A stretch of DNA of 64,000 nt from assembly GCA_948146395.1 (NCBI GenBank), contig OX411544.1:61279856-61343855 (forward strand). Direction: 5' to 3'. Made by a program: the position numbers and the translations under genes. Each line of letters opens with the position of its first letter. Positions within the stretch are counted from its first letter, which is position 1. Origin of the DNA: Fragum whitleyi (Eukaryota; Mollusca; Bivalvia; Cardiida; Cardiidae). The notes beneath the pieces are model-generated. The model was not told the DNA's origin. It ran no database searches and saw nothing but the letters and a program-made list of their open reading frames with translations. Shown here piece by piece: positions 31,760 through 44,600 of this stretch.

Positions 31760-33399
31760 AGCTCACCTGAGCACAAAGTGCTCAAGGTGAGCTATTATGA
31801 TCACTCACCGTCCGTCGTCCGTCCATCGTCTGTCCGTCCGTCTGTCAGTCCGTCCTTCAACATTTTTTTTTAAACATCTTCTCCTCCTAAACCACTGGGC
31901 CAATCAAGCTGAAACTAGGGCAGGGATGTTCTTTTGGTGAAGTTCTTCAAAAGTTGTTAAAAGAATTTAATTCTATAAATAACTCTGGTTGCCATGGTAA
32001 CAGAAAGGCTGAAAATTGTGAAAATCTTAGAAAAAAATCTCCTCCTCCTAAACCACTGGGCCAATCAAACTGAAACTTGGCAGAGATGTTAATTGGGTGA
32101 AGCTCTTCAAAAGTTGTTAAAAGAAATTAATTTCATCAAAAACTCTGGTTTCCATGGTAACAGAAATGTTGAAAAATAGCCGAAAATTTCTGAAAATCTT
32201 AGAATTAATTCTTCCCCTCCTTAACCACTGGACCAATCAAGCTCAAACTTGGCAGAGATGTTTGAGGGAAGCTTTTCAAATGTTAAAAGAATTTAATTTC
32301 ATCAAAAACTGTGGTTTGTATGGTAACAGAAAAGCTGAAAAATGGCCGAAAATTGCTGAAATCTTAGAATAAATTCTTCCCCTCCTTAACCACTGGACCA
32401 TTCAAGCTGAAACTTGACAGAGATGTTTTTAGGATGAAGCTCTTCAAAAAATGTTAAAAGAATTTAATTTCATCAAAAACACTGGTGGCCATGGTAACAG
32501 AAAGGTTGAAAAATGGCCGAAAATGGCCAAAATTCTTAGAAAAAATTCTTCTCCTCCTAAACTACTAGGTCAATCAAGCTGAAACTTGGCAGAGATGTTA
32601 ATTGGGTAAAGTTCTTCAAAATTTGTTGAAAGAATTTAATTTCATCAAAAACTGTGGTTTGTATGGTAACAGAAAAGCTGAAAAATGGCCGAAAATTGCT
32701 GAAAATCTTAACACTTGTCATGCTGAACCCGGAATATTCCTGCTTTGGTAGGAGCTATAGACAAACATCAGCCTGCACAAATGTGCAGTCTGAGGTTAGT
32801 ATATACCACCTGTTTCTCACTTTCAAACAAGAATTGTCAATAGATTTAGTTTCTCGAATAAAAAATGACCTACAGCTGGAAATTTCAGTGCTTTTTGTCC
32901 TTTGATTTTGATGCAAAGTTTTAGCCAAAATTTATTCAGCATGCCAAGGGTTAAAAAAAACTTTTTCTCTTCCTAAACCACTGGACTAATTGATCTGAAA
33001 CTTGGAAGGGATATTTTTTGGATGAAGCTCTACCAAAATTGTAAAAATAATTGTATTCAATTGAAATCCCTAGTTTCCATGGTATTGTAAATGTCAAAAT
33101 ATTGCCAAAAATTTTAGAGAAGGTTAATCTTCGCCTAAACTTTTGGCATGTCTTAAACTTGCCAGGTATATTTTTTAAGGTTAAGGTCTACTAAAATTGT
33201 TAAAAGAATTCAATTCCATCAATAACTTTGTTTGCAATTAAAAAGAAAATCAAATTGCAGTAGGAGGAAATTAAAGTCTGTTTCTTTTAAATCCACTCTA
33301 AATGTACATCAGACAATCTCTGGTATTTAAAACATGGTTGACAAGTTATGAGTTTACTTACTCAGGTGAGCAATATAGGACCATCATGGTCCTCTTGTT
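31760..33399 (+). mobile_element. Hairpin-ended element with tandem core, family A (copy 3)
   Basis: Left end TTTTT|AGCTCACCTGAGCACAAAGT with hairpin partner GTGCTCAAGGTGAGCT. Then a CCGT-rich stretch (31807-31855), about seven units with AAACCACTGGGCCAATCAAG, TGAAACTTGGCAGAGATG and CCATGGTAACAGAAA, and the right end AGGACCATCATGGTCC then TCTTGTT. A MITE is inserted at 32708-32953. The element ends about 80 bp before the acceptor of the first MCFD2 coding exon. Confidence 0.85.
32708..32953. mobile_element. TIR MITE (CTTGTCATGCTGAA family), nested
   Basis: The left end TTAACACTTGTCATGCTGAA and the right end TTCAGCATGCCAAGGGTTAA are inverted repeats. It interrupts the repeat array of the family A element at 31760-33399. 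A sister copy is at 34323-34537. Confidence 0.75.
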
Positions 33400-33507
33400 T
33401 TAAAAAGAATCCTGTAATACCTCATCCAAACAAATATGAAAATTATCACCTGTTGGAGTTGATTGTTCTGCTTTTCTTTTCAGTACCAAGAAGACAGATC
33501 ATTTACA

Positions 33508-33677
33508 ATGTGGCGGGAAGTCATAATGACAATCACATGTACCTGTATAAGTTATACGCTCCAACAAGGCTCACCCCCTGGTGTACCCCCACCGAGAGCT
33601 GTTCACCCAGATGGACACGGGCCCCCAGGGGACATTTCTGGTCATGGGGGGTTTGGAACAGGGGCTCATGATGCACA
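33508..33677 (+). CDS. MCFD2: MCFD2 coding exon 1
   Basis: Acceptor TTTTCAG at 33483, 25 bp of leader, then ATG in AATGTGGCGGG. Ends GATGCACA|GTAAGT in phase 2. Encodes the hydrophobic start and a segment rich in Gly, Pro and His (PPGVPPPRAVHPDGHGPPGD). The hydrophobic stretch is short for a signal peptide, so an upstream coding exon with a better one cannot be excluded. Confidence 0.8.
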
Positions 33678-36600
33678 GTAAGTACTCAGGGGTGTGGAAA
33701 TACAGAATTTCTACACTTGTCCTTGGACAAGTAAAATGTGATTTTCTACTTATCAAGGATAAAAAAGAACTCGTCCACATAAAAGAATACCAATCAGTTT
33801 TGAGAAAACATTATTTAATGAAGAAAATGCTGGACTCCAGCATTTTCTTCATTAAAACAATGTTCTCTACTCTTTGACATTAACATTTTGATAATCAAGA
33901 CCTATTTAGTACCATTCTAATATTTATCCCGGTATTTACATATCCACGGACAAGTGGCATAGAAAAAAGTACTTGTCTGTAGGTAGAAAAAGCTGTGTTG
34001 GACAAGTCGGGCAGGGCATGGGAATTCAACACCCCTGGAACTCATTACAAGAGGACAACATTTTGGACAGGTCCATGGTGTTGAGAAAAAATATGAAGAA
34101 AACATTTCCAGGGGTCAGTGCAAAACTATTGTAAGTGCCTAAAATAATTAGGCACTAACAATAGATTTGCACTGACACCTTAAACTGTTGTCGATGAAAT
34201 ATAACACACAATTTTATCATCCTCTGAGCAGCTTTTCTCCAAAGCTTTAGTGCTTTGGTGTCTGTCAAAAGTAAATCAGTGTGCAAATGAGTTGAAAACA
34301 CTTTCGACTGTACTTCATTCTGTACCCTTGTCATGCTGAATGAAAAGCCTCTTTCAGAATTGCACTCATATCAAAGTACTGAAAGCCCTATAATCCAAGG
34401 GTGTAGATAATCTTTCTTTTTGGAGATAAAATTCATGAACAACTCTGCCTTGAAGGGGACAGACAGGTGGTGTTGACTAAGAACAGACTGCACATAGATC
34501 ACAACAGGATTATTCCCGGTTCAGCATGACAAGGGTTACAACTATTTATTAACTATGAAACTAATGTATCAAGCCATTGCTTCTGTATACATGGCCTATT
34601 TGTACAAAAAAAATACCATTACTTACCATTATTTCTCTCATGTGGAGTTGAAAATATACGAAAATACAACATGAAAATTAAGTTGTTCATTACCTGTCAC
34701 CAGCTGTTCATTTGGTTATGACACAAACGACATTACAATGACAGGTGTTGTCAATTTCAAACTATGATTGCTGAAGTAAGGATCAAACTCACAACCTGTT
34801 GCCACAGGTCTTATATCACAGGATGTACACTAACTCCCCACAAATGCTACACTGAGCATTGCTTAGCCTAGTATTCATGAAAAAATTCCCCTTTTAATTT
34901 TATTTTTAACAAATACCTTTGTCTTGGCTGTTTTTCTGAAAAACACAAGGTTTTGTATATCTTTTTGTTGTTGTCAGCATTGTTTTTGCTCGAAAACTGG
35001 TTGGTGCTTTAGCAGAGATAATTTTTTGGGGCGAGATATTGAAAGGTTCTCTCATTTTTCTGGCAGAAATCTCATCAAAACTGACTTAATGGGAGTTATA
35101 AGTGTTCTTGACATGTAATTGGATGGGTTTGGTGGGTTTGATGGTTGAGAAGGACACCAAATTTCAGAGCTCCTATCCACCCTGCTGTAAAAGTTGGGAG
35201 AAGCAATTAGAATCTATTGCCATCAGGGCTTATGTTTGACCTGTAAACCAGGTTTTGCCTCCAAAAATCTTATTTTGGCCCATCCAAATTTCTCTCAAGG
35301 GGGTCTGAAATTAGAATAAATCACACAGAACATATTTCATGATAAAATTCATATGTCATGTGTTTTAACTGTGTACACAATAAGCTCTGCCATGAACCTT
35401 GATTCTTTTGGCATCATATAACCCATGTGCTAAAACAACGCACTTCGTTTTCAGTGAAATTCTCTTAACCTCAATGTCATTAATTTTTCATTAATTTTAC
35501 ATCCAGAAAAAATGTTCTAATACTATTTTACACCAAGAGGAGAGTAAAAAAAATCTTATTTCAGAATTGTGATTGTGTTATAATGGACATAATTTCATTT
35601 TCGCATTGATGAGTCAATGAATAAAGTCTGATGGGGAGGAGTTAAATGCAAAGCAAAATCCTCGGACCCTGCTCGGATTTTACCTTTTGCATATAACTCC
35701 TCCTCCATCAGACTTTATTTGTGGACACATCAACGCGAAAATGAAATTATTTAATCAATAATATATCTGTTTCTGTCCATTTCAGTCATATAAAAGAACA
35801 TTTAAAAGAGGTTGTAGATAAGCCAAAGGAAGAAATGACAGATGAAGAATTAGAATTCCATTATTTTAAATTACACGATTATGATGATAATAATAAACTA
35901 GACGGGACCGAAATTACCAAAGCTATTACACATTTTCATGCAGGTAAGATATGGAGGATTTTTTCACATTTATTAAATATAGTCACCAAGATTTAAACAG
36001 AGATTAATTAATTTTTGTGTGTTTTTATTCACTTGTTCATGTTAACGCTATTTACTGCAATGATATGTAGTTGCTACCAAAGTAGTGTAGGTTAAGGTTG
36101 TGGACCTGTAATAGTTGCTCAACATTGTGGAACCTATGATCTTTCACAATGTTAACCAAGGTTTCCTAATGAAAATCATTAGGAAACCTTAGTTAACACT
36201 GTTAAAGTTCATTACTCCCAAACGTTGTGGAACTATTACAGGTACACTACCTTAAATCTGTCAGTGTATCCAGATAAGTCCTTATCATCATAACTATTGG
36301 AGTTGAGGATGGACCCGTTTTTAACCCCATTACCTTATCAATAGATATGCCATATGGAAATATACACAGAAATATCCATAGTCTCTTGGGAATCTTTTTT
36401 TTAGCTCACCTGAGCACGAAGTGCTCAAGGTGAGCTTTTGTGGTTAGGTGGATGTCCGTCGTACGTCGTCCAGCGTCCGTCGTGTGTCGTGTGTCGTGTG
36501 TCGTCAACATTTACCTTGTATGCACTCTAGAGGCCACATTTTTTGCCTAATCAACATGAAATTTGGTCAGAATGATTGTCTTGATAAAATCTCGGACAAG

Positions 36601-39600
36601 TTCGAAATTGGGTCAAGTGGGGTCAAAAACTAGGTCACGGGGTCAAATCTTAGAAAAATCTTGTATGCACTCTAGTGGTCACATTTTTGTTCAGATCAAC
36701 CTGAAATTTGGTCAGAATGATTGTCTTGATAAAATCTCGGACAAGTTCGAAATTGGGTCAAGTGGGGTCAAAAACTAGGTCACGGGGTCAAATCTTAGAA
36801 AAATCTTGTATGCACTCTAGTGGTCACATTTTTGTTCAGATCAACCTGAAATTTGGTCAGAATGATTGTCTTGATAAAATCTCGGACAAGTTCGAAATTG
36901 GGTCAAGTGGGGTCAAAAACTAGGTCACAGGGTCAAATCTTAGAAAAACCTTGTATGCATTCTAGAGGTCACATTTTTTGCCCAATCAACCTGAAATTTG
37001 GTCAGAAGGATTGTCTTGATAAAATCTCAAAGGAGTTTGAAATTGGGTCAAGTGGGGTCAAAAACTAGGTCACAGGGTCAAATCTTAGAAAAACCTTGTA
37101 TGCATTCTAGAGGTCACATTTTTTGCCCAATCAACCTGAAATTTGGTCAGAATGATTGTCTTGATAAAATCTCGGACAAGTTCGAAATTGGGTCAAGTGG
37201 GGTCAAAAACTAGGTCACAGGGTCAAATCTTAGAAAAACCTTGTATGCACTCTAAAGTCACATTTTTGGTCAGATCAACCTGAAATTTGGTCAGAATGAT
37301 TGTCTTGATAAAATCTCAAATGAGTTTGTAATTGGGTCAAGTGGGGTCAAAAACTAGGTCACAGGGTCAAATCTTAGAAAAACCTTGTATGCATTCTAGA
37401 GGTCACATTTTTTGCCCAATCAACCTGAAATTTGGTCAGAATGATTGTCTTGATAAAATCTCGGACAAGTTCGAAATTGGGTCAAGTGGGGTCAAAAACT
37501 AGGTCACAGGGTCAAATCTTAGAAAAACCTTGTATGCACTCTAGAGGTCACATTTTTGGTCAGATCAACCTGAAATTTGGTCAGAATGATTGTCTTGATA
37601 AAATCTCGGACAAGTTCGAAATTGGGTCAAGTGGGGTCAAAAACTAGGTCACGGGGTCAAATCTTAGAAAAACCTTGTATGCATTCTAGAGGTCACATTT
37701 TTTGCCCAATCAACCTGAAATTTGGTCAGAATGATTGTCTTAATAAAATCTCGGACAAGTTCGAAATTGGGTCAAGTGGGGTCAAAAACTAGGTCACAGG
37801 GTCAAATCTTAGAAAAACCTTGTATGCATTCTAGAGGTCACATATTTTGCCCAATCAACCTGAAATTTGGTCAGAACTATTGTCTTGATAAAATCTCAAA
37901 GGAGTTTGAAATTGGGTCAAGTGGGGTCAAAAACTAGGTCACAGGGTCAAATCTTAGAAAAACCTTGTATGTATTCTAGAGGTCACATTTTTGGCCCAGT
38001 CAACCTGAAATTTGGTCAGAATGATTGTCTTGATAAAATTTCAGACAAGTTCGAAATTGGGTCAAGTGGGGTCAAAAACTAGGTCACAGGGTCAAATCTT
38101 AGAAAAACCTTGTATGCACTCTAGAGGTCACATTTTTGGTCAGATCAACCTGATATTTGGTCAGAATGATTGTCTTGATAAAATCTCGGACAAGTTTGTA
38201 ATTGGGTCAAGTGGGGTCAAAAACTAGGTCACAGGGTCAAATCTTAGAAAAACCTTGTATGCACTCTAGAGGTCACACTTTTGGTCAGATCAACCTGAAA
38301 TTTGGTCAGAATGATTGTCTTAAAATAAAATCTCAGACAAGTTTAAAACTTTGTCAAGTGGGGTCAAAAACTAGGTCATGGGGTCAAATCTTAGAAAACC
38401 CTTGTATGCACTCTAGAGGACACATTTTTTGCTGGATCAACCTAATATTTGGTATGAATGATTGTCTTGATAAAAGCTCAGTCCAGTTTGAAATTTGGGC
38501 AAGGCGGGTCAGAAACAAGGTCCCTGGGTCAAATCTTAGAAAAACAGTGTATGCACCCTGGTTTTCACTTTTTTGCCCAATCAACTTAGAATTTGGTCAA
38601 AATAATTATTGTGATAAAAGACAAGGTTTTCTTGCTTAAAAATTAGTCAAAAAAACTTTTCAAATCCTACTTGAAATGTGTTTTGGACAATTCACTCAGG
38701 TGAGCGATTAAGGGCCACTATGGCCCTCTTGTTAAAAAATGATGCTGGCTATTTCTAAAGATTACAGAACCAGTGAAAAACAGTTTGTGCATAGCCACTT
38801 CAAATTGTATCATACTGACTTCTAAAGAATATTTTAAAGCCTATAACACTTTAATTTTCATCGTGTCTTTTAAAACAAATGCTTTATTATGGGAGAAGGC
38901 AACATACATATTTTGTTGAAAAGAGGTGAGGTTCAGATAATTGAGGTTAAACACAAAGCAAAGTAAAAGGAAGGCATTACATATTTGATGTCAAAAAATG
39001 CTGTTTTCCTAATACTTGGCATCTTGACAAGCCAGGGTTCTTCTGCGACTTTGTTGCTTGCAGAAGAAAAATGGATGGTGTTACAGTTAACAACATCTTG
39101 AAATTGACAAGGTGAATGAGTTTAGAACGAAGTTGAATGAGTGTGTGGAGCAAGTTTTGAGTGAAGTTAAAGGGAGGTAATCCAGTATTGCTAATTTTGT
39201 TCCAGATGAACAAAATTAGCAATACACATTACCTCCCTTTAATAGAAATATGCATATTAGTTCTATAAATAGCTTCCTATTTCTTCAAGAACCTATAAGA
39301 TGCTTAAAATTTCAATAATATCAGTGAAATCGCAATTTGGTTCCTGTTTTATTGAATTTGAATATAGTTGTTGATCTTATATTTTTTAGTCATTTTGAGC
39401 ATTTTTGAATGGTTTGAGTGAGTGTTTAGAATGAATGAATTGAGCGCTGATCGAACGATTTACAATGATGTTGATCAAGATGAATGTTAATTTCACAATG
39501 TAACTAACTGTACAACCCTTGGCTTTCAAATATTAAATTCTGATTACTTCTTTCAATGTTTCTACCCCTTATTCGACGGTACTTATTTTGGCTATGCAGT

Positions 39601-41622
39601 AAATGCATTCATTGATACAATTTAAATTGCATGTTTAGACTCCAATTCTCATATCATATCTGATGAAATTGAGGACATTCAAGAAAGCGAAGGTAGGTGG
39701 CAGCACAAAAAAACAGATTGTTTGATTTGCAGCTATTAACAATCTAATAAATAACATTTGAAACTTGCTGAGTGAAAAGTCTTCAATTAAACCTTGCCCC
39801 GGGCAATACTAAACAATAAACATTGAACTTGTATACAACTTGTAAGATAGAAAAAAAAGAAAGTTAACTATTGTATGTATTTTTCCTTCTTTTCAGTTTG
39901 ATTTAAAACTAAATTTATAATAAACAAAGTAAATGAATATAAAATTAAGTCCTCTAGATTAAAAGATAATAATAGCAGTTTATTTACCCATGCAGTTGAG
40001 AACACACAACATTCCATGAAATAATTGTTAGTTCAGTCAATCTTGCTCAAGCAACCATGTCTATTAAGCAACCATGGTAAAAAAAGCAAAATTTAAGAAA
40101 AAGTGGACATTCTCAAATAAAAAAAAAATATGATTGAATTTTATGACTTTAGAACCCATTAGAACCGTCTAAATGAGACGATTCTTATGGGTTCTAATAT
40201 CCAAGGATTCAGTCAGAATTATGTGACAATCTTTATATGCTATACTTTGTCATTAAAAATTGTATTAGGAGACTATTTCCATAAGTAACTGCTTTTTAGC
40301 TCCACTGGCTGAAAGCCACTGGGGCTATTGTCATGGCGTTGTGGCCGTCGTGCATCCATCCGTCCATGCGTCAGTGCGTCCGGTTGTAAACTTTTTCTTT
40401 AAAAATCTTCTCCTCAGAAACTACTGGATGGATTTCAACCAAACTTCACAGGAATGATCCAAGGGTGACCCTCTTTCAAAGGTGTTCAAGAAATTTTGAT
40501 CCAATGAAAAACATGGATTTAATGGGCATGGCTAATTTTCCAAATATGGTAAAAAGTGAGTTTTCTCAGATTCTATTGATGGATACCAATGAAAATTTAC
40601 ATGAATGATCCTTGGGTGACCCTTTATTGGTCTACAAGAAATTATTGTGATCAAATGAAAAATGTGCATTTTATGGGCGGAGGTCATTTCTACATATGTT
40701 ATATAGTGGAAACTTTGAAAATCATTTTCTCAGAATGAAACAGATGGATATCAACCAAATTTTACTGGAATGATACTTGAGTGACCCTTTATCAATCTAC
40801 AAAAAGTTATTGTGATACAATGAAAAATATGTTTTTTATGTGCGGAGGTCATTTCTCTATATGTCATATAGTGGAAACTTTGAAAATCATTTTCTCAGAA
40901 TCTAATTGACAGATGTCATCCAAATTTCACTTGAGTGATACTTGAATGACCCTTTATCAATCTACCAAAAATTATTGTGATTGGATGAAAAATATGTATT
41001 TCATGGGAGGAGGTCATTTCTCTATATTGTATATAGTGGAAACTTTGAAAATCATTTTCTCAGAATGTAATCCATGGATATTAACCAAAATTCACTGGAA
41101 TGATTCTAGAGAAACCCTTTATTAGTCTACCAAAAATTATTGTGATTTGATGAAAAATGTGCATTTTATGGGCGGAGGTCATTTCTCAAAATGTTATATA
41201 GTGGAAACTTTGAAAATCATTTTCTCAGAATAATTGATGGATATCAATCAAACTTTTTGTATGATCTTTGGGTGACCCATTATCATGCAGCAAAAAAATT
41301 TTGTTATTGGATGAAAAATATGTCTTTTATGGGTGGAGGTCTTTTCTCTATATGTTATATAGTCGAAACTTTGAAAATCATTTTCAATAACAGTAGAACC
41401 CAAAATATCTAAAAATCTAGTCAAAACTTTTATTTGCTTTACAAGAACTTCAAGCCTGTGGAGTGACTCAAGCCATTCATGGCTTTCTAGTTATTGGTTC
41501 CCTTAGCGATCACTTAACACACTTTTCACTGTATATAGAGGTTATGATATTTTACAGAGGATAGTCGATTGCTTCAGTATCAGATTGATCTATATTTCAT
41601 TGAGTGAACAATAAAAGCTATC

Positions 41623-41656
<34 letters not shown>

Positions 41657-44600
41657 CCTCCACTCATGAAAATATTGCTTTTGTTGTTCACAAATTGAAA
41701 TATCAATAAATCTTACTCAAAAAACAAACAATTATTTACTAATTCTTTAATTGAAAAATGAGACAAATTATGAAAATTTTGTGACAAATTTTCTTAAAGT
41801 GTGTCATTGTGCTTGTTACTGCAATGCAGCATTCATGATGACATCACTTATTTGGCTCTGCTTAGATAATGTCAGATAGGATGAAATTAACAAAAGCAGG
41901 ATATAAGTTTTTGATAATTTCACTTTTAAGGAGGTGTGTTTATCAAATGATAATCAACCGGTACTTCTTAATAATGCAACAAAATGAAAAGAAAAAAAGA
42001 AGAAATTCAATTATCATTATTGATTTAAAGTGTGGTCACCTTTTGTTTGAAATATTGTTCAAGAAAAGAAATGAAAGAATATGTAAAGGGAAACAACTGC
42101 CAGTTTATGGCTCAATCTTTGTAAGAGTTACTTCTCTTAATGTGATTGATTAAAAAAAGATGTCCTTTCTGAAAAAGAATTTTCCTTTACAATGAATTTA
42201 TTTCTTTTCCCAATGTGTCCTTTCTTAACACTAAAAATACTATCTTTTCATACTTTTAGGTAGTGGAACCGTAATAGTTTGACATCGTTCTGGAAATAAA
42301 GCACTTAAACAGTGTTAACCGATGTTTCCTAATGATTTTCATTAGGAAACCTCTGTCAACATTGTGAAGGGTCATTGATTCCAAAATGTTGCGGAAAATT
42401 TATCTAATCTAGAAGCAACTTTAATTTTTGACTTACGCAAAAACAGGCCCCTGGTGTTTATTAGAATCATCACATTTCTGTTAGAAGTGGTTGTGGGTTT
42501 TTTTTAGGCTACAGATAATTAGACGTAGAAAATTGACCAAAAATGCCAAATACCAGAAATTTTCTATGACTTACAATAATAGGTGTTGGAGTCAGGTTTT
42601 CAGGCTTATTGAATAATCTAGGGTACAGTACACTGCGAAAGTTGATGAAAACTTACAACACTCATTTTAATCAAGCATTGAGCTAACACAAAATCTTAAA
42701 ACTTTGTTGTGAAAAGTAACATTGACTTCTGTTGATGTGGTGTGGGTTTATTAGAGACTTCAAGTTTGCCCAAAACAGGATAATAATGGTTGATTTTAAC
42801 TTACAAAGGGAGGTGTGGGGATATATAAGAGCATGGGGCGCTATTAGATTATTTACAGTAATCATAATTTAAAAACGTTAGACCAGCTGATGATTTATTA
42901 TGGCTGGGCTGTCTGGAACAAAAAGTCAACTTAGCTAAATGATCCTGTTGTCATTAGAGTAGGTGTGGTTGGTGTGAAAGACTCTAACCTTGGACATAAT
43001 TATCTCCGTTGTCATTGATACCTTCTTGAAAGATGGCATGAATATTCACTATCAAAAGAGAAATCCATACTTTCAAGAGAGATAACTTGAAAAAAAAAAC
43101 TTGTTTAAGATGTAATATAAATGCCCATTCTTTGACATAGAAATTTTTACTAACTAGTTTCTGCAGCCGCACATCTCCAGGGGTCCATTGAATGTGATGG
43201 TTGTACTGGTGAGAGAAATAACAGGAATCCATTGTTAGGTGCTCAAGCCGCCACAATATAACTGAAAGGATGTTGAAAGCGGCGTTAAATTCCATTCAAT
43301 CAATAAATCAATAATCTATTCACAGATGTAGAATATTTTCAGTGCTGTGTGTGATTGTCCAATCTTTGGCTATTACTAGAAAACAAAATTCTTGGAAATG
43401 CATTGCACATTTGATACTGGTTTTAATAAGTAGAAGTTTTTAAATATTAAAGATATAGAATTTAACTTCATAAAGAAAAAATTTATGTCCATAAGTAAAA
43501 TGAAAAAGAATATTTATCATTTTAGAAAGTAATTCTAATGCTTAGTGCCAAACTGTTGTAACTGCTTATAAACATGCATGGCAGTTTCAAATGTTTGACA
43601 CTGAGCCATCTGATTGCTGATAAGACTAAGGAAAATATTTCAATTCCTCCGTTTTCTCGTTCTAAAATTTATTTCAGAAAAAAATATTTAAACTTTCAAT
43701 TATCAATTTATTTCATGGTCAATGAAAGAAAAGCATAAAATTTATCTCTAAAATTTGATGTCTTTATTGTACTTGTGCAACCGATTATTTATTCTACTTA
43801 AAACTTTTGACATTAAAAACTCTTTCTTCCTTTCCATTTGTGTAACAGTTAGTACTTAAAATTATGAAGCAAAAAAAGAAAAAAGTTGTAACATTGAAAC
43901 AGCCCAAGTCTGTCATATGTCACCCTTTATAATAGGGCCACGACCACAATAACAACTATTTCCCATTATTTGGTTCCCCCTAACACATTCCTTTCAATTA
44001 ACGGGAACCGTCATTTCACTTGAGCGCTCATGTTTGAACATCGTTGTCCCATGGGACAGGTCAAGGCTTGTTAAAGTTATTCAGTGTCTTTCAGTGCCTG
44101 TCCCTCCATGCAATTTGATGGACTTGTCTTGAAATTGAAATTAACATATTATTGTAATAGTTCCTGAAAATTTTCTGTGTATAATGTAGTATTAAGTCTT
44201 GAGATTCCATGTCTCTGTGATTTTATATTTGGTACACTATTGCTGGAAATGCAAACAATTCTTTTTTATAAGCAATTCTACTTAATAGAGTAATTTTGCT
44301 TTTAAGGTAGTAGACCTGTAATATTTCCACAAATATAGGAACTCATGATCTTTCATAATGTTCACCGAGGTTTTCCTAATGAAAATCATTAGGAAACCTT
44401 GGTTAACATTGTTAAAGTTCATTACTGCCAAAATGTTACGGATCTACTATAGGTCCTCTGCCTTAAATAGCTTCCATTTGTGACTGTTGTCTGCAACCTC
44501 TTTCAATTTAGACAAGTCTATAGTTGACCATTTTGAATAAACAGGAAAAGGTTTATTATCAGTTGAACAGCCTTGAGTTATTCTTAAATATCTATTGCTA

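Noticed and set aside
33571..33780. Open frames on both strands around the first MCFD2 exon
   Set aside because: Shadows of the GC-rich exon 33508-33677; the MCFD2 frame is the one that joins in phase to later exons.
36563..38639. Series of overlapping 71-codon open frames with near-identical products
   Set aside because: They recur every 145 bp, the repeat period, and shift frame each time because 145 is not a multiple of three. There is no splice context and the DNA is a tandem-core mobile element.
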